64,000 nucleotides of DNA from CAVVNC01 sp963750015 (GCA_963750015.1 CAVVPU010000063.1:50345-114344), one strand, 5' to 3'; numbered from the stretch's first letter, positions 1 to 7,807 are shown. The notes: generated by a model not told the origin, from the letters alone. Numbers and translations: made by a program.

Positions 1-352
1 GGTTGGAGGGCTAAACCGACGCGCTCGGGAGCGTATTCTTCAATCGGTCGGCAACGGCCGGCGGTGAGGTACACTTCCTGGAGTCCGTAATCCGGCCACT
101 TGTCTGTCCCTAGTACTTTCTTGCTGGCAATCGCGACTCGGGGGGATACGTGGTGGTCCCCGAGTCGGCGAGAATAATTAGGCCATCGAATCAAACTCGC
201 CGAGTTTATCCACGGTGTATTTCGCATTGTACGCAGTGAGGATCTTTCAAAAGCCGGTCTGCGACCTTTTTTCTTGATTCTTTAATGGCCAGAAGCGTAA
301 AATCGGAAAAAATGCGCAATGAGTTTAAAAAAGTAGCAAAGTGCAAGGAGAT
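1..352. other. gene-free left edge
   Basis: I see no credible coding region here. The stretch holds one clear inverted repeat: 10-nt arms at 134-143 and 158-167 (cgactcgggg / ccccgagtcg) around a 14-nt loop, not followed by a T-run on either strand. Short open frames on either strand lack ribosome-binding sites and recognisable products. Confidence 0.5.
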
Positions 353-580
353 ATGAAACTGCCTGAGGAAATAACCAGAGGATGGGAGTTGAGATTCCCG
401 AATCTTTACGGAAACTGGACACATTGGAAGATTACTAGAGATGGCCATTGTATCGGTATTGTTGACGGAGCAGATTTTTTGAAAGCCATGCTGGAGGAAG
501 AGGAAAAGGCAGCTTACGAAATATCAAACTACTCAAACGATGAGAGAACGCGTGAAAGACACCAATGGAAGGACGCTTAA
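353..580 (+). CDS. small hypothetical protein, 75 aa
   Basis: Unrecognised small soluble protein. The frame is open from a GTG at 341, but the ATG at 353 is preferred because AAGGAG sits at 345-350 with proper spacing. The product is rich in Trp and acidic residues (WELRFPNLYGNWTHWKITRDG near the start, an EEEEK run in the middle) and has no signal peptide or membrane segment. The stop codon TAA lies inside a sequence resembling the left half of an integron attC site (see 575-681), so the gene may be an old cassette. No functional call is possible. Confidence 0.5.
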   Translation: MKLPEEITRGWELRFPNLYGNWTHWKITRDGHCIGIVDGADFLKAMLEEEEKAAYEISNYSNDERTRERHQWKDA

Positions 581-681
581 CAAGCTAGTGCACCCGACGC
601 GGAAGAAGACCATGCCCTAAACCGAGGGACTTGAGCACAGCAACGTACCATCCTCCCGCGCGGGTGACCAGCACGTCATGT
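575..681 (+). other. possible degenerate attC recombination site
   Basis: The left end gcttaac (575-581) fits the attC R'' consensus RYYYAAC. It is followed by gtgcacccgacgcg, whose approximate complement cgcgcgggtgacc appears around 657-669. The right end gtcatgt (675-681) is only a poor match to GTTRRRY. The spacing and the two small orphan genes on either side fit an integron cassette layout, but no integrase is in view and the right half is degenerate, so this is weak. Confidence 0.22.
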
Positions 682-693
682 GAAGACGATTAG

Positions 694-1011
694 ATGAAGA
701 GAATTTGGGTAGTATTGATCACGGCTGTGGCGCTTGCGATAGTTGGCCTATTGGGTATTGTGGGATACGACATCATCCAAGACCGACAGAATTCTGTGCT
801 CACAGAAGGCCCTGTTCCGGCGTACGCCGATTGGACACCATACCCTTCAAAAGAAATGAAATCCAAGTTCGTACTTCCGCCCAGAAGCGGTGCAAGGGTA
901 AAACGGATTCGGTACGGCAAAGACTATATGGCCGTGAAGGTTGAAAGCAAAGGCGGCGAAATTGGTTGGATATTCTATGGCCAGCCATTCAGGATCAGTA
1001 AGGCCAGATAA
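694..1011 (+). CDS. small membrane-anchored protein with SH3-like tail, 105 aa
   Basis: Unrecognised protein. Residues about 4-27 form one hydrophobic segment after Lys2-Arg3, giving either a signal anchor or an uncleaved signal peptide with the rest outside the cytoplasm. The C-terminal half (RSGARVKRIRYGKDYMAVKV, then GWIFYG) resembles a bacterial SH3-type beta fold, which is a family-level impression only. The start has a weak ribosome-binding site. The gene sits alone between the attC-like sequence and the structured repeat region. Confidence 0.5.
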   Translation: MKRIWVVLITAVALAIVGLLGIVGYDIIQDRQNSVLTEGPVPAYADWTPYPSKEMKSKFVLPPRSGARVKRIRYGKDYMAVKVESKGGEIGWIFYGQPFRISKAR

Positions 1012-1166
1012 CCCTGGCATGTAGCGAATCGCCGAAGAAACCGGCTCCCACTGATGCCCATATTACTATCTTTCTGTGGCAATCCGTAATTCATTGCCTT
1101 TGGCTGAACGCACCACTTGTAGGTGAATTAGCTACGTATAGGCATTGGAAATCTTGTTCTGCTTTT

Positions 1167-1406
1167 GGCGGCCTCTAAGGACGCCGCCCTTATTCAATTG
1201 TTGTCGGTGTGTACATCCTATGAAGGCCGGAGCCGCGGGCTGTTAAAGATACGGCTCCGCGTGCCACCGGCCGGTCGGCTGGGAGGGATCGTGAGGTGTG
1301 GATGAGCTGGCGTGCCTCATTGACCGCAGCCGTACTCGATGTACGGCGGATGGGCATGAGGTGCGGCAGATCGCCGCAGATCGCCATTCCTCCCAGCCGA
1401 CCGGCC
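1167..1406 (+). repeat. composite hairpin element, copy 1
   Basis: From left to right: a GC hairpin (ggcggc 1167-1172 / gccgcc 1183-1188); the octamer ATCCTATG at 1215-1222; a stem cggagccg 1228-1235 / cggctccg 1252-1259; and a long outer stem 1269-1289 / 1386-1406 (18 perfect pairs, then one G.T and two A-T). The outer stem encloses a 73-nt core at 1297-1369. Inside the core a 10-pair stem (1311-1320 / 1356-1365) encloses a 7-pair apical stem gccgtac / gtacggc (1329-1335 / 1341-1347). The core matches 4472-4544 at 71 of 73 positions, while the outer arms are unrelated in sequence but still self-complementary in each copy. A further ATCCTATG-like octamer followed by an imperfect stem occurs at 1526-1575. 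Confidence 0.7.
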
Positions 1407-1788
1407 ACACCTCGAACCCTGACTCGACCTTTTATCTCTTCGTCAGTCTGACCCGTATGCTCTTTGAGGAAGGCTGCCACACGTTTCTTGAGCAACCCTC
1501 GGTTCTCGGAATGCGTTTGTCCTGCGTCCTATGAAAGGGAATCTTTTTCCCCCGGGAGGAAGAGATTACCCTTGGTCCTTGTCCCGGGCTCCATCCGTCC
1601 ATGCCCCGGATTTCGGCCTTTGGCGCGCGAATGGGGCGGTGATTGCCAGTGGTACAACCATTGCATTTCAGGGTCACATGAGTATGATGGACGACTGGAA
1701 GACGGCGACTCGCGAATTAACAAAAGCTGCGTACCGGGCCTTTAGCCCGGAAGAAGGCAGGGCGCAGAACCCTTGGCAGGCGTGCTTG
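1407..1788. other. gene-poor stretch with further stem-loops
   Basis: No convincing gene. It holds an octamer variant GTCCTATG at 1526-1533 followed by an imperfect stem (gggaatct ... agattaccc, about 1536-1572). A compact hairpin ccgggc-cttta-gcccgg lies around 1735-1751. Both resemble modules of the composite element at 1167-1406 and extend that repeat-rich block towards the 3' end of the pagL-like gene. Confidence 0.45.
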
Positions 1789-1932
1789 ATGGAGAAGATC
1801 TGGATCATCCTCATGCTCGTCGCCCTCACTATAGCTGCCGTGGGAGCCGCGTCCGCCGACTGGCAGTCGGACGACGACCGGCCTGCGGGGACAACCTTCA
1901 CGCAGGTCCTCAGCGATATCTTTGTAAGGTAA
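1789..1932 (+). CDS. possible small secreted peptide, 47 aa
   Basis: The frame begins ATGGAGAAG and encodes a typical signal peptide (Lys3, hydrophobic residues 5-20, possible cleavage after A-S-A at about 21-23) followed by about 24 polar residues ending in SDIFVR. The ribosome-binding site is weak, and the frame stays open upstream to 1531 through the stem-loop region, which argues against a well-defined gene. Listed because of the signal-peptide pattern only. Confidence 0.28.
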   Translation: MEKIWIILMLVALTIAAVGAASADWQSDDDRPAGTTFTQVLSDIFVR

Positions 1933-1987
1933 AGGGAAAAAGGAAAGCCGGAAGTTCATGCAGGCTTGATAAGTGCCCGGTTGCGAC

Positions 1988-2521
1988 CTACCAGTAAGTG
2001 CCCACGCTGAGGATATTCGAATTGACCGACCAGTTGGGCCGAGCCGTGCCCCCATTGGAGTAATGGCGGAAACGGTCCTCGACAAAAAGGCTGTTGTACC
2101 GGTACCCCAACCCGCCCTGGAGGATGAAGAGCAGGTGAGTGCCTTGCTCCTGGAACCCTACGGACGTGTAAGCCATCCCGGGTCCGCCTTGCATGTAGAA
2201 GCCTTGCCGATCAAGGCTGAAGGGATAGTATTTGAGGGCCAGATCGAGTCCCACATCGACCCCGCCCGTCGGCTGTGTCACATAGGCAGAGAACGGCTCG
2301 AAGAGGAAGGCCAATTCCTTGGGGGAAAGGGGCTTTTCGTAGATGTAGGTCGCCTGTATAAAATTGTAATGTCTGTCGCCTTCGACTTCGCCAAAGGACT
2401 TTCCCTTATTGAAGGCCGCTATGCCGTAACCGAGGGAAAACCCCTGGTCGGCGCCCCAGCCGTTCATGGGGCCGGTGCACATAATCGCTGCAATTACACA
2501 AAAGAAGATGAGCTTCTTCAT
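1988..2521 (-). CDS. acyloxyacyl hydrolase, PagL-like outer-membrane lipid A deacylase
   Basis: Predicted to remove an acyl chain from lipid A in the outer membrane. The 177-aa product starts with a signal peptide (MKKLIFFCVIAAIMCTGP, cleavage near GWGA) and then shows alternating hydrophobic strands of a small beta-barrel. The C-terminal third carries RFRHYSNGG, the His-x-Ser pair of the PagL catalytic site, followed by PN, and the chain ends in an aromatic residue (SVGTYW) as expected for a barrel protein. The length fits the acyloxyacyl hydrolase family. It lies 6 nt downstream of the aminotransferase gene and is probably co-transcribed, although the two functions have no obvious link. Confidence 0.72.
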   Translation of the reverse strand: MKKLIFFCVIAAIMCTGPMNGWGADQGFSLGYGIAAFNKGKSFGEVEGDRHYNFIQATYIYEKPLSPKELAFLFEPFSAYVTQPTGGVDVGLDLALKYYPFSLDRQGFYMQGGPGMAYTSVGFQEQGTHLLFILQGGLGYRYNSLFVEDRFRHYSNGGTARPNWSVNSNILSVGTYW

Positions 2522-2527
2522 CCTTAC

Positions 2528-3718
2528 CTAATCGAGGGCTTCCACCGCCCTCTTTATCCTGTCTAGCCCTTTTTCTATTATCGGCATAGAGGTGGCAAAA
2601 GAAAGGCGCAGATACCCTTCCTTGCCGAACTCTCCTCCGGGCACTACGGCAACATGAAAATCCTCCAAGAGAATCTGTGTCCACTGGGCAATGGAAGTGA
2701 CCCTTTTACCCTTGTAATTCCTTCCCAAAATACCCTTGAAGGAAGGAAAGACGTAGAAGGCTCCCCTGGGATTGAAGCAGGTCACCCCGTCTATGTTGTT
2801 GAGGCCGGTAACGAGGAAGTCTCTCCGCCTCTTGAACTCCTTAACCATCTCGGCGACCGAGTCTTGAGGACCGGTGAGGGCGGCGAGGGCCGCCTTCTGA
2901 GAGATGGAGGTCGGGTTCGAGGTGCTCTGGCTCTGGATGTTGCTCATGGCCTCGATGATCTCTTTCTTCCCGGCCGCAAAACCTATTCTCCATCCCGTCA
3001 TCGAATAAGTCTTGGACACGGCATGGGTAATTATGGTCATCTCCTTGATCGGTCCTCCGAGGGAGGCAATGCTCGTATGGCTGTACCCGTCGTAGATGAT
3101 CTTGTCGTAAATCTCGTCGGAGATGATATATATGCCGTTCTCGACAGCCAGCTTGCCTATCTGATCCAGGTTGGACAACTCGAAGACCGATCCGCAGGGG
3201 TTGGAAGGGTAGTTGAGAACGATCCCCTTCGTCTTGTTTGTAATATGCTTCTTCAGCATCTCTGCGTTGAGCTGGTAATCTTCTTCCTCAAGGGTCTCGA
3301 CAAAGACCGGGGTGGCCCCGGCAAGCTCCACCATGGCCGGATAGGAGACCCAATAAGGCGTGGGAATGATCACCTCATCCCCCTCCTCGAATATGGCCTG
3401 AAAAAGGTTGTAGAGGGCGTATTTGCCGCCGCAGGTCACTATGACCTCGTTGCGTTTGTATTCGAGGTCGTTGTCCTTCTTGAATTTAGCGATGATCGCA
3501 TCCTTCAGTTCTTCAGAGCCGGCGGCGGGCGTATACTTGGTATAGCCATCGAGGATCGCGTCGATGGCCGCCTTCTTGATATGGATCGGCGTGTCGAAGT
3601 CGGGTTCGCCGGCGCCGAAACCGACGATGTCAAGCCCCTGGGCCCGCAGCTCCTTCTCTTTGGCTGATATGGCGAGGGTTGGTGAAGGTTTGAGTGATCT
3701 TGCTCTCTGTGATAGCAT
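2528..3718 (-). CDS. class I aspartate-type aminotransferase
   Basis: PLP-dependent transamination of aspartate or a related amino acid in the cytosol. The 396-aa product matches the class Ib aspartate/prephenate aminotransferase type: N-terminal GFGAGEPDFDTP, NYPSNPCGSV around 169-178, DEIYDK around 201-206, and the PLP-binding lysine in THAVSKTYSMTGWRIGF (Lys236). The start at 3718 is chosen over an upstream in-frame start because AGGGAG lies just before it and family members begin at this MLSQRARSL. Substrate specificity cannot be read from sequence. First gene of a two-gene unit with the pagL-like gene; the pair is bracketed by the two composite repeat blocks. Confidence 0.88.
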   Translation of the reverse strand: MLSQRARSLKPSPTLAISAKEKELRAQGLDIVGFGAGEPDFDTPIHIKKAAIDAILDGYTKYTPAAGSEELKDAIIAKFKKDNDLEYKRNEVIVTCGGKYALYNLFQAIFEEGDEVIIPTPYWVSYPAMVELAGATPVFVETLEEEDYQLNAEMLKKHITNKTKGIVLNYPSNPCGSVFELSNLDQIGKLAVENGIYIISDEIYDKIIYDGYSHTSIASLGGPIKEMTIITHAVSKTYSMTGWRIGFAAGKKEIIEAMSNIQSQSTSNPTSISQKAALAALTGPQDSVAEMVKEFKRRRDFLVTGLNNIDGVTCFNPRGAFYVFPSFKGILGRNYKGKRVTSIAQWTQILLEDFHVAVVPGGEFGKEGYLRLSFATSMPIIEKGLDRIKRAVEALD

Positions 3719-4202
3719 CAAGGCTCCCTGGATGTGCGAGAACTTCCCGCCTATTTCAAAGAACCGACTCGATAATTCGCCTTTCGGGAGAATACATGCG
3801 CCCCATCCAATCGGTCCTTCATCTGTTGCCACAAACTAGTGGCTGCCCCTTCCAGGAGTATATGCCTTCAGCCTGGAAAAGACAGTTTATTCTACCACAT
3901 TTAAGCTGATTTGTCACCTACAAACAGGGGCATACTGGATACAATTACAGAGGCTCAAAACCTTGATGGGAGATGGAGACCGCTCGACCGGCAAAGCCGG
4001 ATCGAGCCTCCCTCAAAGCTTGCTCGTCGGGACATAGTTCCGAATAGCCTTGGCCTCTTTTGCCCTTTGAGGAAGGACCGCCGTAGGCGCGCACGGCCCC
4101 ACTATCGGCCTACGAGCGCCTGTTTCAACTGGGTGCCCATTCCTCTATACCCCTATACCCCCAATTCAATTGGCCCAAGAAAAATGATGACTGTGGTGTA
4201 TG

Positions 4203-4252
4203 CCGCCCCCCTCACCCTACCCTCTCCCCCGGCCGGGCGAGGGAGAGAAAAA
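4203..4252. repeat. CCCTCACCCTACCCTCTCCC-type intergenic repeat
   Basis: A pyrimidine-rich block ends in the hairpin ctctccc (4222-4228) / gggagag (4241-4247). From memory, blocks of this kind are widespread dispersed repeats in proteobacterial intergenic DNA. No function is inferred. Confidence 0.5.
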
Positions 4253-4264
4253 GTGCAGTAACGG

Positions 4265-4599
4265 GCGGCCCTATGGGGCCGCTATTCCATTGCGCTGTTA
4301 TCCTATGAAGTGCCCAATTGGCCCAGCCGGGGGACAATTGGGATTGCTTTTCGGCGGCCTACAGGGTCGCCTTTTGGTTGGGTTTTCTATCCTATGTACT
4401 CCTCCGTAATTGGCTCAGGTCGAGACAATTGCGGTGTGATGCGGAGAGCCGCATGGGAAGAATCGATGAGATGTGGATGACCTGTCGTGCCTCATTGACC
4501 GCAGCCGTACTCGATGTACGGCGGATGGGCATGAGGTGCGGCAGGGCGCCGCCGGGAACCCGCGTGCGGGTGCGTGCGATTCTTGCCATGCGGCTCTCC
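4265..4599 (+). repeat. composite hairpin element, copy 2 (extended)
   Basis: It has two leading modules and then the conserved core. Module one: hairpin 4265-4271 / 4276-4282, ATCCTATG at 4300-4307, stem cccaattg 4313-4320 / caattggg 4335-4342. Module two: hairpin 4353-4360 / 4364-4371, ATCCTATG at 4389-4396, stem 4404-4412 / 4426-4434 (9 pairs including one G.T). The outer stem 4443-4465 / 4577-4599 has 22 of 23 positions complementary and encloses the 73-nt core 4472-4544, which matches 1297-1369 at 71 of 73 positions. An extra perfect stem acccgc-gt-gcgggt follows the core (about 4558-4571). Confidence 0.7.
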
Positions 4600-4619
4600 C
4601 TCACCCACATAACCATCAC

Positions 4620-4688
4620 CGACGCTCTTGCTCTTGCCTTGCTCTTGCCTTGCTCTTGCCTTTGCCTCTTGTCTTGCTCTTGCTTCTT
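4620..4688. repeat. short tandem repeat (cttgctcttgc-type)
   Basis: About 70 nt built from irregular repeats of gctcttgc / cttgctcttgc. It follows directly on copy 2 of the composite element. Likely a slippage-prone simple repeat with no coding role seen. Confidence 0.6.
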
Positions 4689-4786
4689 AATGGGGCTCCC
4701 GTCGCAGGCTCGCGGGGTCTCCGAGCATCGGATTGCGGACGGGTGACCTGCCCTTTGCGCCGGCTCCGCTCCCTCTTCTTCTCGGG

Positions 4787-6169
4787 TCAGGTTGTCGGAA
4801 GTGACTCGACCTCTACCTTGAGAAAGGAGTGGGTATCAGGGGTCACCTTGTAACGCTCGTCCATCCTTTCCCCCACGATCCAGATAATGTCATGGCCCGA
4901 CAGAAGAAGAGGGATGGTCTTTCGCCTCAACCGGGGGATCTTCCTGGCCATGAAGTAGTCCTTCAGCTTAACGCTCCGGCCCATGCCGAGAGGCATAAAC
5001 CGGTCACCCTCCCGAAAGGTTCGTACAGAGAGAGCCGATACCTTGTCCCCGTCGAAGAAGGAGACGGCCTTGTCCATCGGGAAGGCCTCGGGTCTTTCCT
5101 GTGAAAAGGAGACCCGCAGGTTGATCCCGAGGGTGGGTATGGGATTCGAGCCGGGCCTTATCTCGAAGGTCTCCCTGACCTCTATTTCCGGGGTAATTCT
5201 GGCGAATATGAGGGTATCATAAACGCGCCGGACCGATATTGCGTGGGGAAGAACAACGCTGTTGTTGGGCCTCGGCGAGAAGAGGGATTTCTCCACGAGT
5301 TGCACGTGCTCCCGCAAGGCGATGAAGCCCGGCGCAAAGAGGCTGAGCATTCGCGATATGACCCTGAATCGGGCCTCCGGATGAAGCGCGCGCATTCCCT
5401 CCACCGGGACCCGCCCTTCCTCCTCTTCGAAGTGTCCCTCGTCAGCCAGGAAGCAGTTTGCCTGGTCTTCGAAAAGGCGATTCACCGGGACCATGTCGGA
5501 AAGAAGGAGGAGGACCTTCTCCCTGAACCGTGGATTGAGCCGGGCCATGAGGGGCATCAGGTGCATGCGGACGAAGTTGCGCTCGTAGGTGTCCTTTTTG
5601 TTCGACGAGTCCTGGACGAAGGGTATGGAGAACCGCTGGGCCCACTCCTCGATCTCCGAACGGTAAGTTCGCAAAAGCGGTCTTATGATGCGTTCCCTTC
5701 TGACGGGTATGGAGGTAAGACCGTTTATCCCCGTGCCCTTGATCAGGCGGAGCAGAAAGGTCTCCACCTGGTCGTCCTGATTATGGGCTATCGCGACCTT
5801 GTGATACCCTTCTTTGCCGGATATCTCGTCGAAATACCTGTACCTTATATCACGGCCGGCGTGCTGAATCGAAAGGCCATGGTCACGGCTGTAGGCGCGT
5901 ACGTCCGCCCTCATCACATGACAGGGCAGCATAAGGCGCTCGGCAAGGGCCCTCACGAAGGCCTCATCCCTCTCGGATTCAGCGCCCCGCAGCCCATGGT
6001 TCACGTGGGCCACACCGAGGGACATGGGCACTTCCGGGGCGATCCTATGGAGGAGGAAAAGGAGGGAGGAGGAGTCAACCCCGCCCGACACTGCCACGAG
6101 GACCTTCTCGCCGGGCTCGATCAGAGCCTCTTCCCTGATAAGGCGGCGTACGGTCCTTTCGACATCCAT
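4787..6169 (-). CDS. tilS: tRNA(Ile)-lysidine synthase
   Basis: Adds lysine to C34 of the CAU-anticodon tRNA(Ile) in an ATP-dependent reaction, making it read AUA. The 460-aa protein has the PP-loop SGGVDSS at residues 28-34, the HVNHGLRG motif near residue 80, and the C-terminal TilS substrate-binding domain (GDRFMPLGM around 390), close to the usual length. It follows fmdB by 7 nt and is the last gene of a minus-strand unit. Being essential in most bacteria, it is expected to be intact, and it is. Confidence 0.93.
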   Translation of the reverse strand: MDVERTVRRLIREEALIEPGEKVLVAVSGGVDSSSLLFLLHRIAPEVPMSLGVAHVNHGLRGAESERDEAFVRALAERLMLPCHVMRADVRAYSRDHGLSIQHAGRDIRYRYFDEISGKEGYHKVAIAHNQDDQVETFLLRLIKGTGINGLTSIPVRRERIIRPLLRTYRSEIEEWAQRFSIPFVQDSSNKKDTYERNFVRMHLMPLMARLNPRFREKVLLLLSDMVPVNRLFEDQANCFLADEGHFEEEEGRVPVEGMRALHPEARFRVISRMLSLFAPGFIALREHVQLVEKSLFSPRPNNSVVLPHAISVRRVYDTLIFARITPEIEVRETFEIRPGSNPIPTLGINLRVSFSQERPEAFPMDKAVSFFDGDKVSALSVRTFREGDRFMPLGMGRSVKLKDYFMARKIPRLRRKTIPLLLSGHDIIWIVGERMDERYKVTPDTHSFLKVEVESLPTT

Positions 6170-6176
6170 GACCTGT

Positions 6177-6401
6177 TTACGACGAACAGGAAGAGCAGTT
6201 TGAAGACGAACAGCCGGAACAACCCGATGAAGAGCTTCCCGAGGATGTGGATCTGCGTCCCGTGGAGAACCCGAAGGATGACATCTTCTTCTTTGGATCG
6301 GCGCTCCCGCACTTCGGGCAATTCACCGCCTCGTCGGTCCTGAAAACGAGGCACTCGAACTCGTCTCCACAGTTATCGCAACTATACTCATAGATAGGCA
6401 C
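6177..6401 (-). CDS. FmdB-family zinc-ribbon protein with Ser/Cys-rich tail
   Basis: A 74-aa regulatory-type zinc ribbon. It starts with the family hallmark MPIYEYSCDNCG and has a second pair in CPKCGS near residue 30. The function of FmdB-like proteins is poorly defined. The last 20 or so residues are almost entirely Ser, Gly and Cys with five extra cysteines (GCSGC, NCSSC), an additional potential metal-binding tail. Its start overlaps the end of the upstream 308-aa gene by 14 nt, so the two are probably translationally coupled. Confidence 0.82.
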   Translation of the reverse strand: MPIYEYSCDNCGDEFECLVFRTDEAVNCPKCGSADPKKKMSSFGFSTGRRSTSSGSSSSGCSGCSSSNCSSCSS

Positions 6402-7314
6402 GTCCTTTTTCCTCCTTCTGTTGCCGCGTCCCTCCCATCTCCCTGATCAAGTCAGGGATCAGGTTTCGAAGGGATGTCGTGTACTTTTGCATATCATCAT
6501 CGCCGGCCACCGGCAGGGCAAGGGCCTCTTGAGCAAAAATCTCCGCCATGGAGAACCTGTTCCTGAAATAGCAGTTGAACGCCGATGTATGGAGATAAAG
6601 AAACCTGGCCGTCAGGTTGCCGTGATCGATTTTGGTCACCTTTTGAAAAAGTCCCCTGGCTATCTGGTAGTATTCACTGTCAAGATAGCTTATGCCCGCC
6701 CTCAGAAGGAGAGTGGTCCGGCCCTCGTCATATACCTCCCGGAGGAGCGCCTGATAACCCTTCTTCCCGTATATGGCGATGAACGATCTTTCGTTTTCCA
6801 AAATGAATCGTGGTAACAGATAGTTGTTCTTGTATATCTTGATGAGGTCCTTTGCCTTGGAAGCGAGCTCCTTCAGGAGTGTTTTTACTTCTTTGAGGCC
6901 CTCTGCCAGCCTTCTCTCGGCCTTGTCGATAAGCAGGTCGAACTCACGGATCACCTTGTTCTCCGCAGGCGTCAGCTCGGCGGAGTTGACGAGCATGGTG
7001 TACTGGGGCTTGTAGTATTCCAATTGATAGATGCATTCCCGAAGCTTCATGGCCTCATGAAAGATATAGCCCACCGTGATATCGTAGAACTTCTCCTTGT
7101 AAGCGACTTCGTCCGAGTTGCGGAAGAGATCGTGACACATCTGCTTAAGTCTATAAAGACAGCTTTTCCCCCTGTCATCCACGAATTCCTCGACCGTCAG
7201 GAAGGTAAGACCCCCTTCTTTATGGAGGTCTATGCAGTGATTACAGGTCTTGAAAACGCAGATCGACTCCTTAATAAGATCTATCTGCTTCTTTTCTAAG
7301 TTCAGGTTCGTCAT
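6388..7314 (-). CDS. hypothetical protein, 308 aa, helical
   Basis: Not recognised. The sequence is strongly helical. The N-terminal 90 residues contain scattered cysteines (CVFKTCNHCIDLH and others), the middle has a coiled-coil-like stretch around residues 115-165 (lysine and glutamate heptads), and the C-terminal part around 200-290 resembles tetratricopeptide-type helical repeats (ISYLDSEYYQIARGLFQKV). No signal peptide. First intact gene of the unit leading into fmdB and tilS; its start overlaps the ftsH-like remnant, so it may have captured a disrupted locus. Confidence 0.6.
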   Translation of the reverse strand: MTNLNLEKKQIDLIKESICVFKTCNHCIDLHKEGGLTFLTVEEFVDDRGKSCLYRLKQMCHDLFRNSDEVAYKEKFYDITVGYIFHEAMKLRECIYQLEYYKPQYTMLVNSAELTPAENKVIREFDLLIDKAERRLAEGLKEVKTLLKELASKAKDLIKIYKNNYLLPRFILENERSFIAIYGKKGYQALLREVYDEGRTTLLLRAGISYLDSEYYQIARGLFQKVTKIDHGNLTARFLYLHTSAFNCYFRNRFSMAEIFAQEALALPVAGDDDMQKYTTSLRNLIPDLIREMGGTRQQKEEKGRAYL

Positions 7315-7585
7315 TGTCCCCCCGAGACCCCTTTCCCGTATACCCTCTCACAAGCCCCCTGAGTTCCTCCCCGTCGATCACCTCTTTGTCGAGAAGGATC
7401 TGCGCCACTTGTTCGAGAAGCGGTTTCTTGTCTCTCGGCATCTGTCTCACCGAGCCGTACGTCGTCTCCACGATCCCCTTGATCTCGTTGTCTATTTCCC
7501 TGGCCGTCTCTTCGCCGCACTCCTTCCGATGCTCCGAGCCATACAAGATTGTAACAGAAAAGGCGCCTCCAGGGAACCCCCGCAA
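7271..7585 (-). pseudogene. remnant of the FtsH C-terminus
   Basis: Residues about 25-80 of this 104-codon frame (EETAREIDNEIKGIVETTYG, then KKPLLEQVAQILLDKEVIDG) match the C-terminal helical part of the FtsH membrane protease, just after its zinc site in an intact protein. The AAA+ domain, HEXXH motif and membrane segments are all missing, and the first 20 codons do not resemble FtsH. The 3' end overlaps the start of the 308-aa gene by 44 nt. Most likely a gene fragment left by a rearrangement; expression as a small protein cannot be excluded. Confidence 0.62.
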
Positions 7586-7625
7586 GTAATTCCCGGCGCC
7601 TTCAGGATCGCGATGCAGTTTTGCC

Positions 7626-7654
7626 TTGACAGAAGCCTGGGTGGGTCATAGACT
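7626..7654 (+). promoter_or_regulatory. sigma70-type promoter for the cbiM operon
   Basis: TTGACA at 7626-7631, a 17-nt spacer, then TAGACT at 7649-7654. Transcription would start about 7660, at the very base of the leader hairpin. Confidence 0.5.
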
Positions 7655-7719
7655 AAAAACGCCACGAAGGCAAAAGGACCGATTCGAAGACCGGTCTTGT
7701 AGTCGTCGTGGCGTTTTTT
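7655..7719 (+). terminator. leader hairpin with T-run, possible attenuator of the metal-transport operon
   Basis: The outer stem 7655-7667 / 7706-7718 has 13 pairs and runs into TTTTTT. The enclosed 38 nt contain a second small hairpin around aagaccggtctt. It lies between the promoter and cbiM, in the right orientation to stop leader transcription. The A-run on the other side would also let it act as a minus-strand terminator. It has no cobalamin-box or NiCo-riboswitch signature that I can recognise. Confidence 0.6.
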
Positions 7720-7807
7720 GTCGGAGTGGTCTGCGCGCGTGAAACACCGAAAGAAGCAGGCATGGTGCGGACGAAGAGCGGCGGCCCATGGTTTTCAGGA
7801 GGTTTTT

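Larger units (their letters stand above)
3719..4786. other. 1.07-kb repeat-rich intergenic region
   Basis: No gene is supported between the aminotransferase start and the tilS 3' end. The stretch holds a hairpin at 3982-4007 (gctcgaccggc / gccggatcgagc with one bulge), a short stem gtaggc / gcctac around 4085-4115, a palindrome ccaattcaattgg around 4161-4174, and the separately listed repeats at 4203-4252, 4265-4599 and 4620-4688. Open frames here run through these repeats and lack ribosome-binding sites. Confidence 0.6.

Noticed and set aside
3911..4261. 116-codon plus-strand frame upstream of the repeat block
   Set aside because: It runs through hairpins and a known type of dispersed repeat, lacks a ribosome-binding site and resembles nothing.
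1190..4619. Minus-strand frames at both repeat copies sharing the peptide RRTSSTAAVNEARQ
   Set aside because: The shared peptide is just the 73-nt core read in one frame; flanks differ, there is no ribosome-binding site, and the nested stems explain the conservation better.
7586..7807. Cobalamin or NiCo riboswitch upstream of cbiM
   Set aside because: No B12-box-like sequence or NiCo consensus was recognised; only a terminator-type hairpin is supported.
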